From JAITWN01 sp034002745 (GTDB lineage: Bacteria; Pseudomonadota; Gammaproteobacteria; SZUA-140), in the NCBI GenBank assembly GCA_034002745.1, contig JAVEZY010000010.1, positions 18,276 to 82,275 of the forward strand: 64,000 bases of DNA. Reading direction: 5' to 3'. Shown here piece after piece: positions 36,363-44,115 of this stretch. The translations under genes were made by a program, and so were the position numbers. Position 1 is the stretch's first letter, and every line of letters starts with the position of its first letter. The notes beneath the pieces were generated by a model, which saw only the letters and a list, made by a program, of their open reading frames with translations, did not search any database and was not told the DNA's origin.

Positions 36363-37168
36363 GGCCGGTAGCGCTCTTCGCGCGCCGCATCCTCGAGCAC
36401 CTGCTCCGAGAATAGGTCCTGCGGCAGATCGCGATCGTAGATCGCGCGCTCGATCACCATGCGCGTACGGTGCCTGGTCTCCAGATCCTCCATGACGCTG
36501 TCGGTGACGGTCCAGTAATCCTGGATACGCTCCACCTTCTGCACCGTCAAACGCTTGAATGGTTCACCGCTGCCGCGACGGAAGTAGTCGACACGCAGCG
36601 GCAACAGCGTTGCCGGATCGATCCAGCTGATCCGCTTGCTGTAGACCGAATTGCCGGCATCGACGGGCACGCTCTCCAGCACCTCGACCGTGTTGCCGCC
36701 GACGGAATCCTCGCGCAACCAGCGATGGACGTCCTCGTCGGGAGCGCGATCCTGCATGTCTTCGTAGTAGAGATCGGATGCGACGAAACGGCCGCCCTTG
36801 CGCGCCGCCGGAATCCTGCGCGAGCGATCGAGCGCCGGCAGGTAGACCCATTGATCCGCATCGCGCCCGGTGCGGTCAATGGTCAGCAGGCCGGTGCCGC
36901 GGATATCCGCCGGCTCGATGAAGCGGATCAGGGAGCGCGTTTCGCCGCGGCCCCTGTCCAGGCGAAAGCTGACGAAGCGGCGTATGCGCGGTTCACGACC
37001 CGCTTCGGTCAGCTCCATCATGCCGGCGGCGGTCAGATCCGCGCCGTCCGGTCGATCGTAGACCTGGCGCGCGAGGGTCGCGCCGCGCTCGTCGGCCTGC
37101 GCCGCGACGCCGGCCACACCCACACCCAACAGCAGGCACAGGACGATTCTCTTGAACAACGGTCTCAT
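36359..37168 (-). CDS. LolA-like outer-membrane lipoprotein-sorting protein
   Basis: A 269-residue periplasmic protein with a signal peptide (MRPLFKRIVLCLLLGVGVAG, cleaved near AAQA). It belongs to the LolA-like family often encoded beside MMPL/RND exporters: SLIRFIEPADIRGTGLLTID, DQWVYLPALDRSRRIPA and RFVASDLYYEDMQDR are its conserved parts. LolA-type folds carry acyl chains in a half-barrel, so it may ferry a lipid from the exporter to the outer membrane. It is first in the operon with the SPOR-barrel and RND genes, divergent from the ThiF gene. Confidence 0.88.
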   Translation of the reverse strand: MRPLFKRIVLCLLLGVGVAGVAAQADERGATLARQVYDRPDGADLTAAGMMELTEAGREPRIRRFVSFRLDRGRGETRSLIRFIEPADIRGTGLLTIDRTGRDADQWVYLPALDRSRRIPAARKGGRFVASDLYYEDMQDRAPDEDVHRWLREDSVGGNTVEVLESVPVDAGNSVYSKRISWIDPATLLPLRVDYFRRGSGEPFKRLTVQKVERIQDYWTVTDSVMEDLETRHRTRMVIERAIYDRDLPQDLFSEQVLEDAAREERYRP

Positions 37169-37280
37169 GGCACCTCATCCCTGTTATCCATCCGCCCCAT
37201 GCGCACGGCGGCTCATTTCATATCGGCCGCGGAGCCATGGCATCCAATGCCGGCGGCGAGCGCTCCCGCAAGCCCGTCGG

Positions 37281-37309
37281 TTGACATTCCCGGCATGCGA
37301 CTTTACCGT
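37281..37309 (+). promoter_or_regulatory. Candidate sigma-70 promoter for the ThiF-type gene
   Basis: A perfect -35 box TTGACA at 37281-37286 is followed after 17 bases by TACCGT at 37304-37309 as a weak -10. Transcription would start near 37316, which supports the TTG start at 37344 over the longer frames upstream. Confidence 0.45.
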
Positions 37310-37343
37310 CTGGCCCATCCGACCACAAACCCGTCATCCGCGC

Positions 37344-38264
37344 TTGTCCCAGACCGAGACCAACGAATCCGCCGCTTTCGACCCCGCCGAAGCGTTTTCG
37401 CGCACGCGTGGCTGGATCACGGCGACCGAGGAGCAACGGCTGCGCGGCGCCCGGATTGCCATAGCGGGCCTCGGCGGCGTGGGAGGCAGTCACCTGCTCA
37501 CCCTGACCCGGCTGGGCATCGGCGGGTTCAACCTGGCGGAATTCGACCGCTTCGAGCTCGCCAACTTCAACCGCCAGGCCGGCGCCACGCGGTCGTCCCT
37601 GGGCAAGCCGAAACTCGACACGCTGATCGACATGGCCCGCGACATCAATCCGGATCTCGACATTCGTCGCTTTCCGGAAGGGGTTCATGCGGGGAATATG
37701 GACAGTTTCCTGGCCGACGTCGACGTCTATGTCGACGGTCTTGATTTCTTTGCTGTGTCAGCACGCCGCAGCGTCTTTGACGCATGCTGGCGCCGGGGCA
37801 TTGCGGCGGTGACGGCGGCGCCGCTCGGCATGGGCGTGGCCCTGCTCAACTTTCTTCCCGGTCACATGAGCTTCGAGGATTATTTCGGCATGGAAGGCCG
37901 CGACGAGGCGGAACAACTGGCCCGCTTTCTGGTCGGGCTTTCTCCCGCCATGCTGCAACGCGCCTACCTTGCCGACCCTTCAGCCGTCGATTTCGCGCGC
38001 GGACGCGGCCCCTCTACGCCGATGGCGTGTGAGCTGTGCGCCGGCGTGGCCGCGACCGAAGCGCTCAAGATCCTGCTCGGGCGCGGTTCGCTCCTCGCCG
38101 CGCCCTGGGGATTGCATTTCGATGCCTATCGCCAGCGGATGAAACGGACCTGGCGACCGGGCGGACACCGCAACCCCATCCAGCGTATCGCGCTGGCCAT
38201 CGCCCGGCATCAGCTGGCCCGGATGCATCGGGGTCAGACCCCAAAAGCCGAAGAAAACAGCTGA
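37344..38264 (+). CDS. ThiF/MoeB/HesA-type adenylyltransferase
   Basis: A 306-residue E1-like enzyme that would adenylate the C-terminus of a small carrier protein or a small carboxylate. IAIAGLGGVGGSHLLTLTRL binds ATP, NFNRQAGATRSSLGKPK carries the conserved Arg and Lys, and ACELCAGVAATEALKILLG is the C-terminal helix region. No ubiquitin-like partner ending in Gly-Gly is seen nearby. The start is uncertain: TTG at 37344 lies after the candidate promoter, while the frame is open back to 37152. The last eleven residues are encoded by the REP-like element at 38230, so the natural end may have been extended by its insertion. Confidence 0.8.
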   Translation: MSQTETNESAAFDPAEAFSRTRGWITATEEQRLRGARIAIAGLGGVGGSHLLTLTRLGIGGFNLAEFDRFELANFNRQAGATRSSLGKPKLDTLIDMARDINPDLDIRRFPEGVHAGNMDSFLADVDVYVDGLDFFAVSARRSVFDACWRRGIAAVTAAPLGMGVALLNFLPGHMSFEDYFGMEGRDEAEQLARFLVGLSPAMLQRAYLADPSAVDFARGRGPSTPMACELCAGVAATEALKILLGRGSLLAAPWGLHFDAYRQRMKRTWRPGGHRNPIQRIALAIARHQLARMHRGQTPKAEENS

Positions 38265-38300
38265 AAAATCAAAAGGCGAGAAAGATCGGGGTCTGACCCC
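38230..38300. repeat. REP-like inverted pair 1
   Basis: GGGGTCAGACCCC at 38230-38242 and its reverse complement GGGGTCTGACCCC at 38288-38300 frame 45 bases of A-rich spacer. Each unit is itself almost palindromic. The pair lies between the convergent stops of the ThiF-type and methyltransferase genes and touches both coding ends. Such elements are usually mobilised by REP-associated tyrosine transposases; none is in the window. Confidence 0.7.
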
Positions 38301-38301
38301 G

Positions 38302-39021
38302 TTATTCCTTTTTCGCCTGCAGGCGCCAGTACGGAGCCAGGAAGTAGCGTTTCAGCTCCAGTCGCAAACCCTCGCGGCGCTCTGCGCCGCCGCGCAGCGC
38401 GTTCAGCAGTTGCCGCGGGTCGTGCGCACGCCGCAGGCTCTTGATGCCGTCGGCACTCAAGGCGGACGACACCCCGGTCACGCGGTTCCATATCCGCGCG
38501 AAGGGAATGGCGCCCGGCTTGTTCTCCAGATCGATGATCAGCACGCCGCGACGCGCCACACGCAGCATCTGCTCCACCGCCGACACCGCGGTGGCAAAAG
38601 GCTGGATGTGATGCAGCACATGCAGGGAGATCACATAGTCGAAGGCATCATCGGGATAAACGGCGAGATGCTCCGGGGTGGCGACATGGATCTGCGGCGG
38701 TGCGGCAGGATCGAACTTTTCCAGGCTCGCCCGCAGCACATCCTCCTGGGCATCGTATAGATGAAGATCGAGCGCAAGCTGGCGCCCGCGAGCCCAACGC
38801 GCGATTTCCCGCGACAGCCCGCCGGAGCCTGAACCCACTTCGAAGACCGACAGGGTCTGCTCATCGGGCCTTCCGACCAGCGCATCCCAGCTGTCGATGA
38901 ACCTCCGATAGATGCCGAAGCGGCGGTTGGTGGAATCGATCTCGCTGACCAGCGCCCAGCGCAGATCGAAGGGCAGGCGTGGATCGTCCAGCATTTCCTG
39001 GTAGGGATCTTCTCCCGTCAT
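38302..39021 (-). CDS. SAM-dependent methyltransferase flanked by REP-like elements
   Basis: A 239-residue class I methyltransferase: VFEVGSGSGGLSREIARWA is motif I, LHLYDAQEDVL the ribose-binding acidic loop, FDYVISLHVLHHIQPF motif IV and RRGVLIIDLENKPG motif V/VI. The substrate is not evident. Its stop codon sits two bases from one REP-like pair, and another lies about 150 bases upstream of its start, so the gene is bracketed by repeats and could have been moved or inserted as a unit. Base composition is not clearly different from the neighbours by eye. A weak TAGAAT -10 box at 39060-39065 may drive it. Confidence 0.85.
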   Translation of the reverse strand: MTGEDPYQEMLDDPRLPFDLRWALVSEIDSTNRRFGIYRRFIDSWDALVGRPDEQTLSVFEVGSGSGGLSREIARWARGRQLALDLHLYDAQEDVLRASLEKFDPAAPPQIHVATPEHLAVYPDDAFDYVISLHVLHHIQPFATAVSAVEQMLRVARRGVLIIDLENKPGAIPFARIWNRVTGVSSALSADGIKSLRRAHDPRQLLNALRGGAERREGLRLELKRYFLAPYWRLQAKKE

Positions 39022-39168
39022 GGTGCTTCCTCTGCTCGGCCCGCAGCGGCCAGAGTGCGATTCTACCGGCCGGCCGCCGGAACTGCGATCAGCGCAGAAA
39101 CGCGCCCCCGTTCATCAGCTGTTCCGGCTGTATCGACGCAGGCAAGCGGTTTCTGGAGCGGGAAGGAA

Positions 39169-39220
39169 AAGGGGACGTCCCCTGTTTCGATTGAGAATCG
39201 GAACAGGGGAGCGTCCCCTT
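39169..39220. repeat. REP-like inverted pair 2
   Basis: AAGGGGACGTCCCCTGTTT at 39169-39187 and AACAGGGGAGCGTCCCCTT at 39202-39220 form a long inverted repeat with one indel and a 14-base loop. The first arm holds the palindrome GGGGACGTCCCC. The sequence family differs from pair 1 at 38230, so two types of element surround one methyltransferase gene. Confidence 0.7.
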
Positions 39221-39224
39221 CTCC

Positions 39225-39254
39225 AAAAAAAAGCCCCGGCAGAGCCGGGGCTTT
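39225..39254 (-). terminator. Intrinsic terminator of the PEP-CTERM gene
   Basis: On the minus strand AAAGCCCCGGC pairs with GCCGGGGCTTT across a three-base loop, followed by a run of eight T. It lies 37 bases after the PEP-CTERM gene stop and is the clearest terminator in the window, showing that this gene is a single-gene transcript. Confidence 0.9.
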
Positions 39255-39290
39255 CAGGGTCGAAGAGTTACCCTCGATCGAGCTATGACT

Positions 39291-40061
39291 TCAGCTCATC
39301 ATGCGGCGGCGGGCCGCGACGCCAAGACCCAGCAGGGCCAGACCCATCAGGGCCAGCGAGGACGGCTCCGGCACCGGCGTGAAGACGGCGCTGACGTCGC
39401 CCGTCAGGTCGAAAGTGCCAGGCGCAAAGGTATCCTGGTCGAAGTCACCCGTCGCCTCGGCGATCAGATGGAACGGACGCGGCGAAACGAAGTATTCCTC
39501 GCCCGCCAGGGTGAGGGCGAAGTCGTCCCAGATCGCCTGGAAGGCACCCGGCACGCCGGCGATACCCGAACCGACCGCCAGGTTGGTGGCAAATGCGATC
39601 AGGTAATCTTCCCCGTCGTTACCCAGGGCGACACCGTCAGCACCGGTCGTACCAAAGGGGAAGCTGGTGTTCTGGTCGGGATCGATGTACATGTTCAGCG
39701 TCGAATTGCCGATCGAGAAGCTCTGGCTGATCGGGTTGAAGTTGCCGGTTCCCTGGAAGATCGCGTACATATTGTAGCCGTTGATGGCAGCCAGCTGGCT
39801 CAGCTCGACATCGACGCCCTCGTTGGAGAAGATGCCGGTGAACTGCACCACACCGGTGAAGCTGATGCTCAGATCCGGGTTGATGGTCAGACGCTCGGTG
39901 TAACCACCGTTCAGCTTGTCAGCGACGATGATGTTGGCGGCGGCGCCAGGGACGCTGCCCTCGTCGACGGTGAAGTCAAGAAACTCGGCCTGGGCACTGG
40001 CGGCCATACCGACCAGCGCGACGGCCCCTGCCGTATTCAGAAAAATGCTCTTCAGGTTCAT
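39291..40061 (-). CDS. PEP-CTERM sorting-domain protein
   Basis: A 256-residue secreted protein and the only exosortase A substrate visible here. It has a signal peptide (MNLKSIFLNTAGAVALVGMA, cleaved near AQA25) and the C-terminal sorting signal VPEPSSLALMGLALLGLG followed by AARRRMMS at about residues 230-256. The body is Gly/Asn/Thr/Asp-rich with few charged helices and no Cys, as in many low-complexity PEP-CTERM matrix proteins; no enzyme motif is visible. I chose the ATG at 40061, which follows GAGGAGATACCC. A sigma-54 promoter lies at 40144 and a strong terminator follows the gene. Confidence 0.95.
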   Translation of the reverse strand: MNLKSIFLNTAGAVALVGMAASAQAEFLDFTVDEGSVPGAAANIIVADKLNGGYTERLTINPDLSISFTGVVQFTGIFSNEGVDVELSQLAAINGYNMYAIFQGTGNFNPISQSFSIGNSTLNMYIDPDQNTSFPFGTTGADGVALGNDGEDYLIAFATNLAVGSGIAGVPGAFQAIWDDFALTLAGEEYFVSPRPFHLIAEATGDFDQDTFAPGTFDLTGDVSAVFTPVPEPSSLALMGLALLGLGVAARRRMMS

Positions 40062-40103
40062 GGGTATCTCCTCGAAACTCAAAAAAAGCCGTTTTGCTCG
40101 CCG

Positions 40104-40124
40104 CCGGATATTTTCCACATCCGG
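40104..40124. repeat. Inverted repeat in the PEP-CTERM gene leader
   Basis: CCGGAT at 40104-40109 pairs with ATCCGG at 40119-40124 over a nine-base loop. It lies between the sigma-54 promoter and the start codon, so it would be transcribed and might affect translation or mRNA stability. Confidence 0.4.
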
Positions 40125-40143
40125 TACCTCGCTGCCATGTAAA

Positions 40144-40159
40144 TGCAGGTACCATGCCA
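40144..40159 (-). promoter_or_regulatory. Sigma-54 (-24/-12) promoter of the PEP-CTERM gene
   Basis: The minus strand reads TGGCATGGTACCTGCA, matching the sigma-54 consensus TGGCACGNNNNTTGCW at 10 of its 12 defined positions, with GG and GC at exact spacing. The transcript would start near 40133, about 70 bases before the ATG. This agrees with control by PrsR, an NtrC-type activator encoded at 44116, and with reports that PEP-CTERM genes of floc-forming bacteria depend on RpoN and PrsK/PrsR. Confidence 0.85.
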
Positions 40160-40332
40160 TACATTAAATAACCTTTAAAAACAAATACCTAATCACTCTC
40201 CCTCATCATCCCGGCCCAGCAAGTGTAAAATGCGCCGACAACCGAACACACCGAATACTCAAGGCGCAGGATCCTCGGTCGCTACGCTCCGGGAACCGGG
40301 GATAGCCCAGCGCCGATGCCAGAGGATTGCCA

Positions 40333-41007
40333 GTGACCACACGACACAGCAGCAAGACCAGGGACGAGATCGCGCAAGCTTACGCCTCGCCGCCCTGGTG
40401 GTACGACATCCGCGGCTTCCTCATTCTGACCTTCGCCTACAACAGCACGCTGGGCAATCAGTTGCGCTTCTTCGGCCCGAATTTCGGCGCCCGGCACCTG
40501 GAAGTGGCCTGCGGCACGGGGACGCTGCTCGGAATGATCCTGCGCTGGCGCCGCCGGCAGGGCATGCCGCAAAGCTCCGTGGTCGGCATCGACTACGCGG
40601 AATCGATGCTCGCCGGAGCCCGTCACCGCTTCGCCGGCAACCCCGACGTGGAAATTCAGCATGCCGACGCGACGAACCTGCCCTACGCCGACGCGAGCTT
40701 CGACAGCGCCAACATCGCCAATGCCGTGCATTGCCTGCCGGATGTCGATGGCGCCCTGCGCGAAACCTGCAGAGTCCTGCGCCCGGGCGGCACCCTGGCC
40801 GCGAACGTGCTGCTGTACCCGCGCGGACGATGGCCCTGGGGTGGCATTGCCCAGCGCATCAATCGCTGGGGCATCCAGAAGGGCATTCTTTACACCCCCT
40901 ACGAACAGGAAGACATCCGGGCTCGCATCCTCAAGGCCGGCTTCGAGATCATGCGCGAGTCGGTTTCCGGCAATTGCTACAACGTGCTTGCGCGGCGGAA
41001 ACTGTGA
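40333..41007 (+). CDS. SAM-dependent methyltransferase (class I)
   Basis: A 224-residue methyltransferase: HLEVACGTGTLLGMIL is motif I, VVGIDYAESML the acidic loop, DASFDSANIANAVHCLPD motif IV, and RPGGTLAANVL motif VI. The order is like that of UbiE-type enzymes, with a C-terminal strand that repeats the substrate-binding shape (FEIMRESVSGNCYNVLARR). I use the GTG at 40333, which has AGAGGA seven bases upstream; a TTG at 40327 is possible. It is divergent from the PEP-CTERM gene and alone on this strand. No substrate can be read. Confidence 0.85.
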   Translation: MTTRHSSKTRDEIAQAYASPPWWYDIRGFLILTFAYNSTLGNQLRFFGPNFGARHLEVACGTGTLLGMILRWRRRQGMPQSSVVGIDYAESMLAGARHRFAGNPDVEIQHADATNLPYADASFDSANIANAVHCLPDVDGALRETCRVLRPGGTLAANVLLYPRGRWPWGGIAQRINRWGIQKGILYTPYEQEDIRARILKAGFEIMRESVSGNCYNVLARRKL

Positions 41008-41094
41008 AAAGCGGGAAGTGACGAGATGAAAGGGGCGCCGTGATCCGGGACGAGCGGTCCGGTTTCACCCCTTTCTCTTCCTGTCTCCTCTCCC

Positions 41095-43917
41095 TCAGAG
41101 CGTGCTCAGCATCTCCCTGACGTCCGCCTTCGGCACATTGGCGTCATCCACCTCGAGCAGCCCTTCCAGCAGAGGCCTGGCCTCATCGCCATGACCGGTG
41201 CGCGCCAGTGCGCGAGCGTACTGGAATCGCACCCCGGCGTGCGAGGAATCAGCGGTCCACGCCTTGCGCAGTGTCTCCAGGGCCTCGTCGCCGCGCCCCA
41301 GATCGAGCTGGATGCTGCCCAGCGTATGCAGCGCACCGGCGGAATCCGGCAGCAAACGCACCGCGCGCTCTGCCAGCGCCAGCGCCTTGTCCGGATCGCG
41401 CGAGCGCTGCAGCCAGGCGAGATTGTTCAGCACCGCGCCGTTATCCGGCAGATGACGCGCCACCTGCTCCATGTGACGGATGGCGGCATCCTGTTCGCCG
41501 GCGGCCATGTGCAGCAGCGCGAGGTTGTAGCGCGCAACATGATCATCCGGCCGCGCTTCCGACCAGGCACGCGCGGTGGAGATGGCGCCGGCACGGTCGC
41601 CTCCTTCCCATAGCGCCTGGTAGAGCCCCATCGTCGCCAGCCCGTTTTCCGGCTCGGCGCGGATCACCCGCCTGAAGGCGGTCGCCGCATCCTGGAAGCG
41701 ACGCTCTTCCATCGCAAGCTGGCCCTCGAGCATCGCCACCTCCGCCGACTCCGCATTGCGGCTCAAGGGCCGCAGAACTGCGGCCGCTTCGGCGGTGCGT
41801 CCCTCGGCCAGATGCAGACGGACCAGCATGACACTGGCATCGACATGCCCAGGCTCGAACTCAAGCACCTGCTCCAGCGCCTCTCGCACCCCCTTCCGGT
41901 CCGGCGTGAGGGCGAGAGCGCGGGCAAGGGCCAGATGCAGGTCCGCGGAAGCGGGCTCCTTCTCGATCAGTCTGCGCACCAGCGCCGCCGCCTCTTCACC
42001 GTTTCCGGCGGCACCCTGCGCCAGCGCCATCTGCCGCATCCACAGCGGTGATTCGCCGTGAAGCTCGCGGACCTGATTCAGCACGTCGATCGCCTCCCCG
42101 GCCTGCCCCGCCGCGAGCCGGTTGCCGGAAAGCGCCAGGCGCGGCTCGAGGGCTTCGGGATCCACCGCCACCGCGCGGCGCAAGGTGTCCTGAGCCTGGG
42201 GGATCTGGCCACTTCGCATCTGCAGTGCGCTGAGATACAGCATCAGATCGACGGCTTCGGGACTGTGACCCAGGCCCTGCTCCAGAATGGCGATGGCCCC
42301 GGGGACATCGCCCTGGCGAGCCGACATGGCCGCAAGATTACGGACCGCGGGAGCGTAACCCGGCATGTGCGAGATCGCTTCCTCGAACGCAGCCTTCGCC
42401 GCCGCGGCATCACGCTTGCCGAGCCAGACCGTGCCTTCCAGATTCGACAGCAGCGGATCACGCGGATTGCGCAGCTTCAGTTCCTCGAGCGCGGTCAGTG
42501 CCTCATCGAACTCGCCGCCGCGGATGCGCTCGATGATCAGCGCCACCTCGAGGCCGGCCATGTTTTCCGGATCGAGGGCGATTGCGGTCTCCAGCTCGCT
42601 CATGCCTTCCTGCCTTCCGCCCTGCTCGAGCAGCGCGAAGCCGAGCTGGACGCGCGCCCGCGCCGAATCGGGATCCAGGCTGACCAGCTGGCGCAACTGC
42701 GCCAGCGCCTCCTGGTCCCTGCCCTGACTCATCTGGATACTGCTGATCAGGCGCAGGGCCGCCACATCCTTCGGATCATTCTGGAGGACTGTGCGCAAAG
42801 TGCTTTCGGCTCGACCGAGATCACCCTCCTTCGCCCGCACCAGCGCCAGCAAGCGGGTAGCATCGCTGATGTGCGGATAGCGCGCGTTGAACCGGGCAAG
42901 ATGGTTCTCCGCAATGCGCCAGTTGCCCTGCGCGAAGTGCGTGGCGCCGAGGTAATAGACCGCCAGCATGTGGTTCGGGGCGAGGGCGATCGTCTGCTCG
43001 AATTCGCGCTGGGCCTCGGGATATGCGCGCTCCTCGAATGCGATCAGCCCACGGGCGAACTGGATCGCGGGATGCTTCTGGTAGCGCCTTGAAAGTACAT
43101 CCAGATCCTCTTTCGCGGCCGCATGGTCCTCGCGATAGATGCGGACCATGGCGCGCTTGATGCGTGGCGAGAAGGGTTGCTGGGAAACCTCCAGTGCCGC
43201 CGTGTAAGCGGCTTCGGCGGCCTCCAGGTTGCCGCTGTCCCGCTCCATGTCGCCGAGAAGCTCGTGGCCGCGGCCGTAGCCGGGATGCAGCTCGATGAGC
43301 CGCGCCAGGCCGGCGCGCGCCTGAACGAGGCGGCGCGACAGGATATCCGCCCAGGCGATCGCATAGAGCACGTCCCGATGCGTCGACTCCTTTGCAGCGG
43401 CTTCGGCCAGCACCGCACGCGCCGTCTCGATGTCTCCCCGCATCAGCAGGGCCTTCGCCCGCAGTGCCAGCGCCTCGGTCACCTGATCCTCCGGCAGTCC
43501 GGCGAGAGAAATGGTACCGTCCAGGACCTCCTGGGTATTGCCGACCAGGAGCGCGGCCCGCAGCAGCGGGACTCGTACCCGCTCCGGCCCGATGCCGAGA
43601 CTGTCGGCCCGACGCAACTCGGCATACGCGGTCGCGCCGTCCATCACTTCCAGATGCAGCATCCCGAGCAGCCAGCGGGCCTCGCCATTCTCCGGTTCCT
43701 GCTGCAGCGCATTCTTGACTTCGATGATCGCCGCAACCGGATCGTCCTCGGCGCTGAAGCTGCGAGCCCGCTCAAGATGTTCGGCAGCGGTATAGCTGCT
43801 CTGCCCGCAGGCGGAGAGTACCGCCACCAGCGCCAGCAATGCGCCTGCCGCCAACAGCCCCGAGGCGGTCCGGCGCGCGCGCGCGAGGCGGGGCTGTACT
43901 CTTCGGTTCAGTGCCAT
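41095..43917 (-). CDS. prsT: PEP-CTERM system TPR lipoprotein PrsT
   Basis: A 940-residue lipoprotein with lipobox LSAC (Cys37) followed by about twenty TPR repeats (each about 34 residues, with alternating patterns such as AYAELRRADSLGIGPERV and GYAPAVRNLAAMSARQGDVPGA). PrsT (TIGR02917) belongs to the XrtA system and is thought to be a periplasmic or outer-membrane scaffold in polysaccharide or protein export. The order EpsB-PrsK-PrsR-PrsT on one strand is the usual one. A 198-base gap separates it from PrsR, so it may have its own promoter. Confidence 0.95.
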   Translation of the reverse strand: MALNRRVQPRLARARRTASGLLAAGALLALVAVLSACGQSSYTAAEHLERARSFSAEDDPVAAIIEVKNALQQEPENGEARWLLGMLHLEVMDGATAYAELRRADSLGIGPERVRVPLLRAALLVGNTQEVLDGTISLAGLPEDQVTEALALRAKALLMRGDIETARAVLAEAAAKESTHRDVLYAIAWADILSRRLVQARAGLARLIELHPGYGRGHELLGDMERDSGNLEAAEAAYTAALEVSQQPFSPRIKRAMVRIYREDHAAAKEDLDVLSRRYQKHPAIQFARGLIAFEERAYPEAQREFEQTIALAPNHMLAVYYLGATHFAQGNWRIAENHLARFNARYPHISDATRLLALVRAKEGDLGRAESTLRTVLQNDPKDVAALRLISSIQMSQGRDQEALAQLRQLVSLDPDSARARVQLGFALLEQGGRQEGMSELETAIALDPENMAGLEVALIIERIRGGEFDEALTALEELKLRNPRDPLLSNLEGTVWLGKRDAAAAKAAFEEAISHMPGYAPAVRNLAAMSARQGDVPGAIAILEQGLGHSPEAVDLMLYLSALQMRSGQIPQAQDTLRRAVAVDPEALEPRLALSGNRLAAGQAGEAIDVLNQVRELHGESPLWMRQMALAQGAAGNGEEAAALVRRLIEKEPASADLHLALARALALTPDRKGVREALEQVLEFEPGHVDASVMLVRLHLAEGRTAEAAAVLRPLSRNAESAEVAMLEGQLAMEERRFQDAATAFRRVIRAEPENGLATMGLYQALWEGGDRAGAISTARAWSEARPDDHVARYNLALLHMAAGEQDAAIRHMEQVARHLPDNGAVLNNLAWLQRSRDPDKALALAERAVRLLPDSAGALHTLGSIQLDLGRGDEALETLRKAWTADSSHAGVRFQYARALARTGHGDEARPLLEGLLEVDDANVPKADVREMLSTL

Positions 43918-44115
43918 GCCTGGATCCTCCGGATCATGCGAATGAATTGAGCTTCAGCGTTCGCGTGGACGGGAAACCGTCCCGAGCGGCCGACATCCCG
44001 CCGGCAATGCAGGCGTCCATGATACCGCAGCGGGGATGCCCGCGCAGAGCGGATGATGGGCTTGCACCTGACACCCCTGCGTCCGGGCGCGAGGGCGGCT
44101 GCCGTTACCACCGTC

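Noticed and set aside
43967..43982. Hairpin GGACGG-GAAA-CCGTCC between prsR and prsT
   Set aside because: Good stem but no T-run on either strand, so not called as a terminator; it may be chance at this GC content.
44004..44019. Sigma-54-like site upstream of prsT
   Set aside because: The minus strand reads TGGACGCCTGCATTGC, but GG and GC are separated by 11 bases rather than 10.
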